A stretch of 64,000 nucleotides of DNA from Terebella lapidaria. Taxonomy: Eukaryota > Annelida > Polychaeta > Terebellida > Terebellidae. The stretch's first letter is position 1. Every line of letters starts with the position of its first letter. The notes under the pieces were generated by a model. The model searched no databases, had not been told where the DNA came from, and worked only from the letters and a program-made list of their open reading frames with translations. The stretch is taken from positions 11,477,953-11,541,952 of the forward strand of contig OX424565.1 in the NCBI GenBank assembly GCA_949152475.1, given 5' to 3'. A program made the translations under genes and the position numbers. Below, in pieces: positions 11,561 to 23,174 of the stretch.

Positions 11561-11975
11561 CGTAGTCCGCTACAAACATGGAGGTAACGGAGAGTCAAAA
11601 TTTAAAAGTCTTCTTCAATATTATCTATCCAAAATGACATTATTTTATAGAGTAAATGATCAGCATCCTAATACTGAAAAGAAAATAGGGGGTCACCGTG
11701 CTCGTTTCTTCTACATATTTGATCAAAATCACACATATTTACCTAAAATGACATTAATTCTGGCCTTTTTGCACATTTTTTCGTCCATATTCACATCTTG
11801 CATCGTGTTTTCCATGAGAACGGATACGGTGACCCCCTATTTTCTTTTCAGTTTTAGGATGCTGAACAGTTACTCTATAACATATATCATTTTGAAGTTC
11901 TAGATTATGTTGACACAGTTATTTATTTTGAAAAACTCTTTGACCCCGTCCCCTCACTGTTTGGAGCGGACTACC
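11561..11975. mobile_element. Intact TTAA-type foldback MITE
   Basis: The termini CGTAGTCCGCTACAAACATG and, inverted, GGTAGTCCGCTCCAAACAG are related inverted repeats. TTAA flanks both sides (11,557-11,560 and 11,976-11,979). The interior is a long palindrome: GACATTATTTTATAGAGTAA...AAAATAGGGGGTCACC on the left, GGTGACCCCCTATTTTC...ATATCATTTTGAAG on the right. Sister R1 copies at 7,445 and 18,485 show the uninterrupted site. The frame at 11,535-11,903 is produced by this repeat. Confidence 0.9.
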
Positions 11976-12766
11976 TTAATATGTCGGGATTTAATTCAAC
12001 TCATTGTCTGATGACGTCAGTGTGATATTGGATGTATTGCGTTGTTAGGCTTTGTTATCCATGTGTTATCCATGTCGGGTTTGATGTTGACATCGAAGAA
12101 AGTGCACCTTCTATTGGCGATAATATAAAAAAGATTGATGAAAGCAGGTTCCCATGGTTCCGAGGAGGGAAAATAGTCGCTGTTGCAAAGGTGGATCTTG
12201 TCCGAAGACAAGATGCTCGGATATTTTTCCCTGGTAGTCTACCCTAGCGATATATCTGTGTCTCACAGTGTTTTATCATCAACTGCATATTCTCAAATGT
12301 GTTTGACATTGCTCATATTCCGAGCGATTCCTTGAGTTAATGATCATTGCTTCCCCATCTATGTTCATAACTCCGTCATGGTTTGTGGTCGAGTTGAAGC
12401 CTATACTTGTGTCACAACTGGTTAGCATTACGAACCTAGTCGGGAAGTATTGTCATGTCCATTTATGTCATAATAAATCACTCGGGCAGTCTTCACCTGG
12501 TCGACTTAGCCCCGTGTTGGGTTGGATAACAGCCGCGGAAGGAATTAGATTAGTGACCCAGGTTTTAAGGTGTTGTACATACTGGTACAACCTCGAATTG
12601 CAATTTGTTTTATGGAGAAGTGTAATAATTTGCAGGTAATTAGTTCTAATTGTCGAATCTTTCAAGTGCCAAATAAACTTGCCATTCACATCCTTGTGAA
12701 GCAGTATACAGCATTAGGTGTGATGACGTTTTCTATTGCAAAATGTCGTTAAATTAAATAAATCTG

Positions 12767-12785
12767 ATTATTATTATTATTATTA
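12767..12785. repeat. (ATT)n microsatellite, possible retroposon tail
   Basis: Six ATT units follow TAAATAAATCTG. The context resembles the 3' tail of a SINE or L2-type retroposon, but no body is recognisable upstream. Confidence 0.5.
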
Positions 12786-12999
12786 GGTAAAAGAGCAAAA
12801 AAATAACCAGTGCGAGTGCGTTAACATTTAGTCCTGAATCTGATAATCATATCACAATCACTTGAGAAACTAGATATATCATACTTTAACCATTCAAATT
12901 CCTAATAGCAGACTATTAGTATGTTGAATGCTGAACACACTGGATATTATACAAATGGATTTCCCAGAAGGGTGGTAACAAATGTAGAGGTAATAATAT

Positions 13000-13392
13000 C
13001 CCCATTTACCCAATTTGAGAGTTTAACTAGGGGACCAAAGGCCACCATGCTCACCGTGTTTACTTCGATAACTGCAATATACATGTATTTGCGCTCGGCC
13101 TTGATGTTTTCTATGAATTTTTAAATGGAAAACCGGTCGGGAGGTATTCGAGATAGTCATTCTGTGTGCTGTCCCTTTTTAAACATTCCCAGTGTATACG
13201 TCACTGAATCATGCTGGAGATATCTAGTGTTTGAAACAGCAGGAAATGAGAAGCTAGCTTTCATCAATTTTCCACGAGCAAAATATAGCTTATGGATTGC
13301 ATCCCCGCCAATTTCAAAATACATTTGTCCAATACGCACATGATCGCTGTCCCATATAACGTTGATTTATAAAAAAAAATTGAATATATAGG
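13000..13392. other. Non-repeated stretch, no gene recognised
   Basis: Outside the R1 match. Overlapping frames are open on both strands at 13,125-13,343, but no domain, splice context or second copy was seen. Confidence 0.5.
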
Positions 13393-13985
13393 CATGGCTA
13401 TATTGAACTGTACAGTAACATCTGTCGAACAAAAGTTATGTAGCCTTCTAATTTCTTTTCAACGAAGTCGCAACCATTCGACACATCTGAGTTATATGAC
13501 TGTTCAAAGGAAAGTGAAATTAAAGCTGCTAGTTAGCTTTTTAGATGCTCCTCTTCGTGAAAATATTAGCGTGATATTATACAAATATTTGATGATGGGG
13601 AGTCCAATACAGAGTTTGCGAGATTCAGAAAAGATATATTGGACGAGGCGCAGCCAAGTCCAATATAGCTTCTCTGAATCCCGTGAACTCTATATTGGAC
13701 GACCAGCATCCAGTCTTCGCTATATTATTACCAGTACGCTATTTGTAACAACCATGCTGATTAGCTACTGTCGCGTCACCGTCCAATATAAGCAATCCCA
13801 TATACATGACTCGGATCCAATATACTCTTTTTTCCAGGAACAGACAAGCTGATTGGTTGAGGCGACCGCGCTGTCCGACACACAAATGCAATATACCATT
13901 TCAGGATCCGACATACATAATTTGGGAGTGGCACGTGGTACAAATGAACCAATCAGAGAAGATGATCCGTGCCAAGTTAATGATA
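13393..13985. mobile_element. Element with two-storey GGCGCAGCC hairpin, copy 1
   Basis: A hairpin at 13,602-13,700 has the inner arms TATATTGGAC/GTCCAATATA closing on GAGGCGCAGCCAA. The outer arms GTCCAATA...GATTC and GAATCCCGTGAACTCTATAT are imperfect. The left flank ATATTATACAAATATTTGAT and the right marker CACGTGGTACAAAT are shared with the 62.7-63.1-kb copy. CTGATTGGTT (13,850) and AACCAATCAG (13,948) form a further inverted pair. It separates minus-strand from plus-strand R1 copies. The frame at 13,394-13,852 has no similarity to the frame in the other copy. Confidence 0.55.
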
Positions 13986-14009
13986 TAATGCATCAAAAGT
14001 CAAATGAAA

Positions 14010-15850
14010 ACTATTGTATATCGTCCCTATGCCCGATGTGGGGAACATGGGAATTACACTTTCTGCTAGTCGATTCTCATTACGGTACCACCATTAAATC
14101 TGTATTATCAATGAGGCAGTATTTTTTTCACCAGTTATTTTTTTATTTATATTGAACTGGTTGCACGTGTTTCGCTAAATATGCAAAACACTGCAAAACG
14201 CTAGATATGAAGTTGGAACTCGATGAACGTGACTTCAGGCATAATTCATAAAGGGGAAACATTTAGCGGTTTATCCAAATAGCTTTAATAGCGTAAAACA
14301 ACAAGTGACCCTATGGACGTGTGTTCGTTTCGTTGAAAGCATTTCACTATGTATAGCAGTGTGGACATTAAGAATTAATACTCACAAAAGTATAACACCC
14401 CCCCCCCCTCCATTTTTACAATTGTGATGTACAATAAGCCCAACAAACATTACGTCAATGTTCAAGGAACCGCTGTTATTGCATCAATTATTGATATCGC
14501 ATTGCACACCATGGACTCACGCTAATTCCGATTGCATGTCCTGTATAAAAAAATCCCTGGAATAATAACCTACATCTATTTCAATATTTAATGGTCAGTT
14601 AGAAACAAACTGCTATACCTACTGGCAAAACACTGACAGCACCGTGTGTTTATGGTGATATTAAACTTACAGCAAAAGGTTATCATGCCATTACAACCAT
14701 AAAATGGTAAGTTTATCAATAATGAAACAAAACGTGCTAAGTATGCACCAGCTTATCAATGCCGTAATTCGAATTTGATCATGTGTTTTGTATCATGCGG
14801 GAATTGGCAAATGGAACCAGGAAAGCAACTCTGAACAGAGTTTAGAATATAATTACGCTACTGCTTGTGCATAGAATGTATGAACTGTCCACACTGCTTC
14901 TTGTATTTTGCAACAACCTTTCACATGACTTCATTCGATGATAGTATGCATGGTATTTAGACAAAAAATAATAGGAGGGATGGTAGTTTAAACCATTGGT
15001 GACGAATGATTACAAGTAAATGATAGTCCATTATAAGTGTGAAATGTAAAAACCAATTGTCGATGGTGTACATGTTGTGACATGCAACTATGTTCAATGT
15101 GGGTGGTTATTGGGTGTGTTTCTTACAGATATGCAGTTATATTCGTGCCAAGAAGCTTATTTGGCTCCCAAATGCATGTACCAACGTGGAAAATAGTAAT
15201 AGGTATAGAAATATAAATTATTGAGATATACCCTCAAAAGTTCTCACACAGTGGACTGCATTGCAATTAGCAAACCCACACTGCTGCCTTGCGTATACTG
15301 TAAATGGACAATTCATGGGGGGGGGGGGGTATCAAACCTGAAAATCGGCACCCAGAAAAACCTCTCTTTTTGCCGAACATACAGACAAACTCAAATATAG
15401 GGTCGGAATAAATAAGTCAAAAGATCCGGTATGTGTGCCATTTCTCATGTATTATGAACAACGTTTTGTTTGCAATAATGACACCCACAGTATTGTCATA
15501 TATCTCATGTATTATGAACAATGTTGTGTTTGCAATAATGACACCCACAGTATTGTCATAAATCGTGATCATTTTGTGACAACTTTGTATATAACCTGGG
15601 CCATAAAATGATTTCTTCTACACGTGTAAATTTCCTCGAAGACGTTTTCATTCTGTTATGTGCTGTCGTTGAAGGAATCATTGACACCTTATTGATATGT
15701 ATACTCAATCTAAAGACATTTTTCTGATGGATCTCGTCTAGATCGTCCACTATGGTATTCACCTGTTATTCACTTCCGTACAACCAATGTAATTACGGGC
15801 CATTCATATGAATCGGATGGAAATATCATCCATCTGGGGACCGGGGAGTT
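14010..15850 (+). repeat. R1 plus-strand unit, copy at 14.0 kb
   Basis: Direct match to 3,560-5,300. Includes poly-C11 (14,398-14,408) and poly-G13 (15,317-15,329). The sequence around 15,240-15,400 still encodes short peptides shared with 4,730-4,850 and 9,300-9,440 (minus), but frames are broken. Confidence 0.8.
15443..15562 (+). repeat. 60-bp tandem duplication
   Basis: Two units begin TCTCATGTATTATGAACAA at 15,443 and 15,503. The other R1 copies (4,978 plus, 9,140 minus) carry a single unit, so this is a local duplication. Confidence 0.9.
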
Positions 15851-16235
15851 CATCTATCTGTTGCCTTATGAGTAAGCCTACAGTTCAGTTGAAACCTGAC
15901 ACCCCACATCAAGAGATACACTTTGGGCGCAACAAAGGCTCGAACATAACAACACTACGACTGAGCACGGGGCCAACACGTATGAACCAAGACACTTCAG
16001 ATGAACTAGCAGCCAGTGACAATGAACCCAGCATGTCAGAACCAAAGACTGATTTTCCACCCAACATGATGACAACACATGATCCCGGAATATCGACGCT
16101 TATCCTTGATGAGCTATCGACAATGCCGGACCGCCTTGGACTTAACATGAATCTTTCTCGGTTACTCAGGATTGCAGTGACTCCCTAGATCGTCTCAGAA
16201 AAAAAAACAAATCTGATCAAACATGTATTACATAT
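15851..16235 (+). pseudogene. Z-family coding-like fragment, copy 1
   Basis: I do not recognise the protein. A frame running 15,808-16,188 matches 23,270-23,585 residue by residue over about 70 codons without an indel. Shared peptides include NIT.LRL.TGPTRM, DTS.E.A.S.NE and PPNM..THDPG. A second shared stretch (VTQDC, LDR, RK) is reached in another frame near 16,165-16,205, so at least one copy carries an indel. Substitutions between copies fall least often in second codon positions, which hints at past protein coding. No membrane segment or known motif is visible. Both copies lie directly upstream of the R1 Q segment. Confidence 0.35.
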
Positions 16236-17165
16236 CTTGGCTGCTGGCGAGGACCATGATATACAATCTCGACCATCACAGAACATTATGAACCCATCAT
16301 GGAACCAACACAGATCTGACATGAGACTGGTAAAATACCAGTCCAGGGTGACCTGATTCGCCAATGCCTCACTTCTCATAAGTGAAATGTGGAAGAGCCC
16401 TTTTCCGAGCTGGCTCTGGGGTCCAGTCAGTAAAAATTAATATTCACTTCACAGTTTGGAACTTTGTTCCCGAATGATGGTCTTTAGGTAATAACTGTAA
16501 GACTATTCATAGATTTATCCCACCAAAATTTTCAGAATCAATGAATGACTGTTCCAGGTCTCGAGTGTTTTAAGAAGGCTGAAAATGGTGGAAGGTGGAG
16601 CAAAAATGAAAATGCAAGTATTCTGGTTAACGGTCCTGGATATAGAACTCTCCATCCGATCAAAATTTAGAGTTGTCAGGGTCATACCCATATATGATAT
16701 TATGCCCACAAATGATATATATGCCCACTCCGATAGCATTCACAAGTAAAGCAATGAACGCACGAAAACCAAAATATCCATTGACTTTATAATTATAATT
16801 CTGCGAAAAAAAAACGCACAGATTTGTTCTGGCAGAAAGGTGAACAAAGCATAACAATGGTGTTTAAGTATCATATCAATATATTCATGATATTATGATA
16901 CTTGATCCGTATGATCGCGATCAATTGTGTATCAGCCTTATATCGTACATGATAGGGGGGGGGGGGGGGGGTGTCACACCTTTATTTACTATCTTCTGGG
17001 CAAGGGACCATATATTGTTTTCTTTATATCGGGCACCAACTTCTGAAAACTCAGTTCTTAAATAATCAAACAAAAAATACCGGACCCTAACTTTTCTGTG
17101 TTGGAAGGGTCATTGGTGATTTCCTAGACAACGGAATGAAAAAACTGTGATATATTTTGGATACT
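16236..17165. other. Stretch without recognised gene; poly-G17
   Basis: No R1 match and no convincing coding frame. A 17-base G run is at 16,955-16,971. It may be an insertion that separates the Z fragment from the Q segment at 17,166, because in the 23.3-kb copy Z and Q are adjacent. Confidence 0.5.
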
Positions 17166-18770
17166 AAGTTGACCAGCTTCCTCCCCGGTGATACCACAGT
17201 CCTTCCCAAGATAGATCTTAGGGCTCGACATCAGGTAACACTGAGCGTTCAAACTCAATTCCGCTACACCCTCAGGATGTCAGTATCAGTCGTGGGATGT
17301 TGTACACCTGCAAACACCTTTGCCTTAAACTAGACCCTAGCAGCAGTGAACGATGTCTCCCAGGGACGTGTTTTGTTTGTATTTCCGATCAATTTGCTAC
17401 GCTAGTATTATTGATATCCCTGGTGATATTACATATACATCTATTACCACCCTTTTTGGGGATCCATTTGTGAAATGTTCAATGGCTATAGCATTTAACA
17501 AGCTAATAGTTTGCAATGGGAAACTTTGAATAGTTAAAATATAATATATGTAATTCCCAACGTGGTTGTGATATGAATATTGGATTCTCCACTAACTGTT
17601 AACACGTTTGCACTAGGTTCTCTGCCACCTCAACTAATGTTGCATACCGCTTCACAAGCATTTAGTGTCGAATAATTAAACTGACACATTCGACACCGAC
17701 TAGGTCTCTCTAAGAAGTTTCACAATACTTCATACAAAAAATTGACACACTTATACGGCGACCAGTACCAGAATACATATATGCACGACGCCTTGCACCC
17801 CGGGTCACGAATCTAAATCCTTCCAAGGCTGTTTACCAACTCATGTGAGGTTAAAGTCAACGCCAAGAACATTAACCGCACCCGGGTGATTTATTATGGT
17901 ATAGGTGGACACGGTAATACTTCGCACCTTACACATGCGATGCGATTCAGTTTGTCATAAAAATACATGATTCAACTTGACCACCTATCATGATAGAGTT
18001 GTGAACAGAGATTAGGAGCCTTTGTTCGCTATAACAACAAATCCTTCGGAATACAGGAAATGCATAACACAATCGAGAATTTGCGTTTGACTATAAACAA
18101 CTGTGAAAACTGATAAACAGTAGGCTAGACTAGAGATACATTTCTGGAAGATTATGGGGAGGAAGGTGTGGGGTGAAAACCAGATACGTGTATATAATAC
18201 GTATTTGAGAAACTTTTCTTCGAAGCTACTAATCCACCTAGGATTGGCCAAATCTTCATTCCTCTGAACCCGCTTTCATAAATGTTTCACATCATTCCCG
18301 TCAAAGGAGCAGATTTCTATGATGCCACTACAAAACCCGACATGGATTACACCCGAAATGGGAACAAAGCCTAACAACACAGTACATCCAATATCACACT
18401 GACGTCATCAGACAATGTGTGCTAAATATACCAGTCATGTGAATTATATGTGCTTACCCTATGGAACTGAATTTGATCCCGATGTATTCATTAGTATGCT
18501 AACGCATATCAAAAGGTGTCATATGGTGAAAGTCCAAGTGTGTTTAGATGCATTGGTTATTGAAGGACAGTAAACGGAACTCAAAGATAGGTTTGAAGAA
18601 AGACTGGTATACTTCTAAAGATAAGAATCATATTTGGGAAATGTGATGACTTTCATCTTCGTCTTTCTCTCCAAGCCGTGATTTGAATCACCTCCACGTT
18701 ATGATCATATATGCATTTAGTGTTACTCATCCAACAGTGACTTTTATGCATGTCATACATTAGCACCTTC
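17166..18770 (+). repeat. R1 plus-strand unit, copy at 17.2 kb
   Basis: Q, R and S segments in order: GGATCC landmark at 17,460, GATATGAATATTGGATTCTCC at 17,571, then the match to 1-1,140, with ATTAGTATGCTAACGC at 18,490. It is interrupted at 18,771 by a TIR element. Confidence 0.85.
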
Positions 18771-18776
18771 ACTATC

Positions 18777-20623
18777 ACAGGGCGTAACAGTCAGCCGGTA
18801 CTCTGGGGAGAACCGGCTGATTCCCGCCGTTCTGTGTGATTCAACGCTGGTTCTGTGTGAATACCGGCGTGATAGCCGACATGTAAGATAGTCTCCGCCA
18901 GAAATGAAGCTGTATTGTGGCCAATGATAAGTAATGAACCAAACAATTATGTCTATCAGTTGCATAAACAAGTACTGTTTCAGAAATAACTTGACTAGAA
19001 GTGAGAAATATGTGAAATATTATTGCAGCAATAGTGTTCACAGTTCGGCTGGTCTGTGTGTTTTTGGCCAAATGTTGTAGAATATTTCACAAAACAAATG
19101 AAATCTGATTGAACAAATGTTGTTCATGGTGTAATTATCTGATGGAACAAACGACATGTAATGAAAATCGAATATATTAAGTGTTGGCATAATAAATGTG
19201 CACAGGTGATAGTTAATATGCATATTATAGATGATCCGCCGGTTCTGGGTTATGGCAACGCCGGTTCTGTGAGAGCTTACGAAGTTAAGGAGCTGGCAAT
19301 TGCATCTTTTTCGTGGTATGAAAAAGCATGACTATGTTGACTATACCTTACACAGTTCCACAGCCCAACCTTGAAAGAGGAAAAACACCCAGATGGATTA
19401 GTGCGAAAAAAAATCCAAAAACACGAGTACATAGACCATTTAAAGCTTTAATCACTTTTAGAATTGACAAAATATATTTATTCTGCGGTAGCTTTTTATC
19501 TATATATAATGAGAAATCGTACAAATTTGGGTCTGAAAATGTGTATTACGTGCCTAATTTGAGTTGCCAAATCAAGATTCAAACTCGGGCCAGTCAATCT
19601 CGCATCAATTTTTTTCTCAAATTTTTGTCTCATGATGACGTCATTGGTATTTGTCTAGATACTCTGGCAACCGGCAATGTAGGCAGGCGATTTTCTGAGT
19701 ATCTGTTGTCGAACTGTGCATATTTCCTATATATTCCCGACTATCTCGAGATGTACTTTCAAGTTTGCGTGACAAACAAGAATACTAAATTTGGCTGATT
19801 TTAAAACTGATTCCAACTTTAAATAGATATGACCTCCATAACAAATAATTAAACTTTATTGGTAATTTTTGGAAAGGCATATGTATCCCGGTATTATCAC
19901 TCAATATCTGTATAAAACCCTAAATGTAGACTGCAACGGGAAGCTGCCAGTGAAGGGGCCATCCATTTCATGACAAACTGTTCCATCTATTATGTTTATG
20001 AAAATCGACTTCTAGCTACCATCCAGTCACTGGGCCATTGAGCACTAAAGTGGTGTATCTACATGTACATGTATTATAATTTATATGTGGTGCTTCCTAT
20101 ATGCCTACCTAATGAAATGTGTTGGTCATAAACTGTTTGATCATTTGAAGTTCAAAGTTCGCATAGAACCGGCGTTGCCTTCACAAAGAACCGGCGTTGA
20201 CATGAAAAACCTTTGATTTCTGTAATTTTCATAACGATTTGTTCAAGCTCACACTTGCCAATCATTTCTGACGTTTACTAACATATATTCGGCATATGAG
20301 CGAATCATGAAACCACAAATTGGCCCCAAAATGTGGTCAATATTTCGAGATAGTTGTCAAAACTTTGAAACATATTGAAAAGTTTCTTCTAAAAATCGAT
20401 GAAACGCGTCTATTTATCACCCATGAGTTCGTATGTATCATCATTGTTGCATATTCCAACTAATAGAACACTCCATCAGCCAGCATATAACTTTTAACCT
20501 TGATTTGTGATAGTTATTATCATGTGTATGACATAGTATAACAACTTTTACTCACAGAACCAGCTAGTTGTCTCACAGAACGGGTGTTTCCCCACAGTAC
20601 CGGTTGACTGATTACACCCTGTT
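18777..20623. mobile_element. 1.85-kb TIR element with AACGCCGGTTCTGTG subterminal repeats
   Basis: The left end ACAGGGCGTAACAGTCAGCC and the inverted right end ACAGGGTGTAATCAGTCAACC match. ACTATC flanks the left (18,771-18,776) and right (20,624-20,629) sides. The sister sequence at 24,870-24,885 reads CACTATTTTGGCTG without interruption, which proves the insertion. Variants of AACGCCGGTTCTGTG, in both orientations, crowd both ends (18,825-18,865, 19,225-19,270, 20,166-20,205, 20,565-20,590), the usual layout of transposase-binding subterminal repeats. No transposase is recognised. The 156-codon frame at 19,328-19,798 is not conserved in its 60-kb relative. Confidence 0.8.
19430..19850 (+). 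repeat. 420-bp repeat shared, inverted, with 59.95-60.38 kb
   Basis: Reads close to the reverse complement of 59,950-60,375 (for example GACGTCATTGGTATTTGTCT and CTAAATTTGGCTGATTT). It ends in AACTTTAA in both places. The reading frame differs between copies, so I treat it as non-coding repeat. Confidence 0.8.
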
Positions 20624-20629
20624 ACTATC

Positions 20630-21390
20630 TTGGCTAAAAATAAATACGCAAGCACACAAAAAGGGATTTGTCAGCTATATCTATTATAAATTTTCTTCGT
20701 GCATTTGAGCAGAAGATATTATGTATATTGACGTCCTGTGACTATCAACTATCACATGATTTTTGGAACCGTAAATGTTTTGATGAAAAAAATATACTCT
20801 ATATTCAAATGCATTATGCATAGCTTATGTACAAGTAAATATATATAATCATGTACATGTTTAAGTGATGGATCGTGATGCGGCCAATTAACATACTGCT
20901 GTTTTTATTGTGTATATATATCTCATATGAAATATCAGCTATTATCGGCTGGTGAGCTGGGTTTTATAATGTGGCCATTCCTGTAATCAGGCCAACATAC
21001 TTGTTCCCGAGGCTGACCTTAATACTGGAATTCTACTGTATATTCGTTTCACCTGATCCGCGTACAACTGCATTCATACGAAGAGTGCGTATGTAGTCGA
21101 ATACTTGTCGATCTGTTGCCATCAGCATAATATCATCAAACATGCACCATATTGAAATCAATATTTACGCTCACCTGTGATAATAAACGTATAAATATGA
21201 AAGGCGGAAGTCTAGATGTATATGTACTATACTATGAATGTCTATATCATTCCAAAATTACTAACATTACGAACTATGTGGCCCGGAAACCTTACGGTTC
21301 AATGCATATACAAGAAGAATCGGGGATCTGATCTCTTATGCTCGATTAAATATACTCCCTATTTGATTGGTGGAGAATAGTTCCGAAGTC
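20630..21390 (+). repeat. V block, copy 0
   Basis: Matches 24,865-25,600, and from 20,940 also 26,998-27,420. Markers include TATAATGTGG, ATTCGTTTCACCTGATCC and ATGTGGCCCGGAAACCTTAC. Diverges after about 21,390, where the candidate gene fragment begins. Confidence 0.85.
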
Positions 21391-22675
21391 AGAGAACACC
21401 ACCCTGTCACACACCAGACAAAGGACACCACCCTGTCGCACACCTGGTAGAGGCCTTCTTGAATTTTATGATCATCTTGAATTTGAATCATTTTACCTGA
21501 ATGGCCCACTCTGGACATCAAATTTCCTCTCCTACTGTGTTCCAATCAATTCCAATTGCGTTCATGTACTTCAAGTAACTCGCGCAAGCATATTCGAGTG
21601 CTCACTCGAGGAACTCGGTAATTTGGTTGAGAAAGTCCAGATTTTGCACATATCTGAAAATGAACTATGTATCGAGACAACTGAAATTCGAATCGGAGAA
21701 TTGAAAACAGTAATATTTGAAATTTGCTTTGTGAACAATCATGACAAAAAACCTGTATTGCTTTTCATTGGGTTAAAAAAAAATTCCGTATTCATGTACA
21801 CCTTAAATTGCCCAAGTAAAAAGTCATGTCTCTTCAGACTGTTGGAGTTGGAAGATCGGTTTCTAATCGTTGATATTTATTTGAAGTGCCAAAGCGAAAA
21901 GACCCACCCTGCTCGGAGTTTGGACAGAAGGGTACCAAACGGCGAAAGGTGGGGAATAAAAGTCACGAGGAGGACTCCGAATGGCTACTGGATCAGGTAG
22001 GTGTATCAGTGGATGTATGGATTCAATAATAGACATGGTAAATGAGAAGGGATACATGATCTAAGTGAGTAAATAATCACATGCATCCAAATGATTTACA
22101 TTCAGATTCCGTCGTTTCTCGAAAGTGTGTGGATGACAAGAAAGGTAAAACTTACACAATGTCAACATATGTCATAAGACATTTATAACTTCCATGTCAA
22201 TCGTATTCATCATGATGATACAGTAATAACAATACATATTGTGTAATATCTGTGTCATTCTAATTCTTGACTTCCATAATAGTATGAATGGTGTTAGTGT
22301 TTTTCACCACAGCATGGCGATGTAACACATACTCATGATTGTATTGTGGTGTGACTTGTGAGCTGACTGTTGTATATCTGACCATCCTATTGTAGGGAGG
22401 ACCAGGTGGATCCCCGAAGAAGTTCAAGATCTTAGCAAAGTTTTCTCGTCTTATTTGGACGAGGGCATGGTCCCAATTCGCCGAGTGTGGAAAAGTGCAG
22501 GGCATCATTCAGTGTCTCATCACTTCGTGAAATGCCATGTCGACGAATTCTGTATAAAGTCAACAATATGAACAGTACAAAAAAACCCAGAAAGAACAGA
22601 CTAGTGCGAGATGTTCGTTCAGGATCCAGAAATGAAAAGAATGACATGACATGCATAGAGACAAGTTTTTTTTAG
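21350..22675 (+). pseudogene. Two-exon gene fragment with Myb/SANT-like C-terminus, frameshifted
   Basis: The first open segment runs from 21,350 to 21,996; the part before about 21,390 is V repeat. It ends CAG|GTAGGT. The second opens at 22,400 after an AG at 22,398-22,399. The 403-bp intron (21,997-22,399) joins split codon AG|G in frame. Exon 1 includes KPVLLFIGLKKNSVFMY and a basic end, VTRRTPNGYW. Exon 2 starts RTRWIPEEVQDLSKVF and SSYLDEGMVP, then stops at 22,569. Slipping one base near 22,470 gives a continuation with CRASFSVSSLRE and RRILYKVNNMN, open to 22,675. The order W-x-x-EE, G-x-VP, Cys, V-x-N recalls a Myb/SANT-like module common in uncharacterised animal proteins. I infer a decayed gene with a one-base loss. 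The assignment is from memory and uncertain. Confidence 0.45.
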
Positions 22676-22780
22676 GTCACCTTTGGGCTGATGACCTATA
22701 AGCATCACGTTGTCTCCCGTCGTCCACAGTTTACGGTCATTTTTTGTTTAATTTTTGCACGAAAATGCTAAAAAAATATT
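22674..22780 (+). repeat. Dispersed repeat head, GGTCACC...GATGACC
   Basis: Short palindromic head followed by GTTGTCTCCCGTCGTCC and a T-rich stretch with TTTTTGCACGAAAATGC. Related to the repeat at 2,769 and, inverted, to 36,490-36,810. Confidence 0.6.
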
Positions 22781-23025
22781 GAAGTATGTCTCATTTTGTA
22801 GTTGAAGTATGTCTCGCTGTGAAAGAGGTGAATATCTAGATTTGCTTGGATCATTGATAAAACCATGTCTCACTTTGTACAGAATTAATACATGAAATTG
22901 CTTAGATCACTATCTGAAGTATGTCTCATTTTGTAGCTGAAGTATGTCTCGCTGTGAAAGAAGTGAATACCTAGATTTGCTTGGATCATTGATAGAAATA
23001 TGTCTCACTTTGTATCAGGGCAAAT
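22781..23025 (+). repeat. 135-bp tandem repeat, about 1.8 units
   Basis: Units start GAAGTATGTCTCATTTTGTA at 22,781 and 22,916. Within each unit TATGTCTC recurs as a sub-repeat. No coding potential seen. Confidence 0.9.
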
Positions 23026-23174
23026 ACCTAATATATCAACACTCATTATTTGTACAACATCTGGTTTTATGAAGCCCCTGTCACATAACAGTTGGTGATT
23101 TATGATGGCTAACTGCTCCACCGCCTGGCCGTTTCACTTTGTGCGACAAATATATAAACAACACTCCCTCTATT

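Larger units (their letters stand above)
9840..12990 (-). repeat. R1 unit, minus strand, copy 2
   Basis: Inverted R1 copy adjoining copy 1. Landmark spacing between copies (7,431 to 11,537) gives a unit length of about 4.1 kb. 9,960-10,440 matches 4,130-4,490 inverted. 10,630-10,950 matches 3,640-3,950 inverted. 12,820-12,990 matches 8,290-8,450. A TTAA MITE (11,561-11,975) interrupts it. The R1 match fades after about 12,990. Confidence 0.8.

Noticed and set aside
11535..11903. 122-codon frame, and similar frames at 2,514, 29,394, 41,950, 44,141 and 52,634
   Set aside because: All are produced by the palindromic TTAA MITE, on both strands.
13394..13852. 152-codon frame across the hairpin
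   Set aside because: Reads through an inverted-repeat hairpin and has no counterpart in the 62.7-kb copy.
19328..19798. 156-codon frame as a gene
   Set aside because: Part of a repeat. The 60-kb relative does not keep the frame, and substitutions do not favour third positions.
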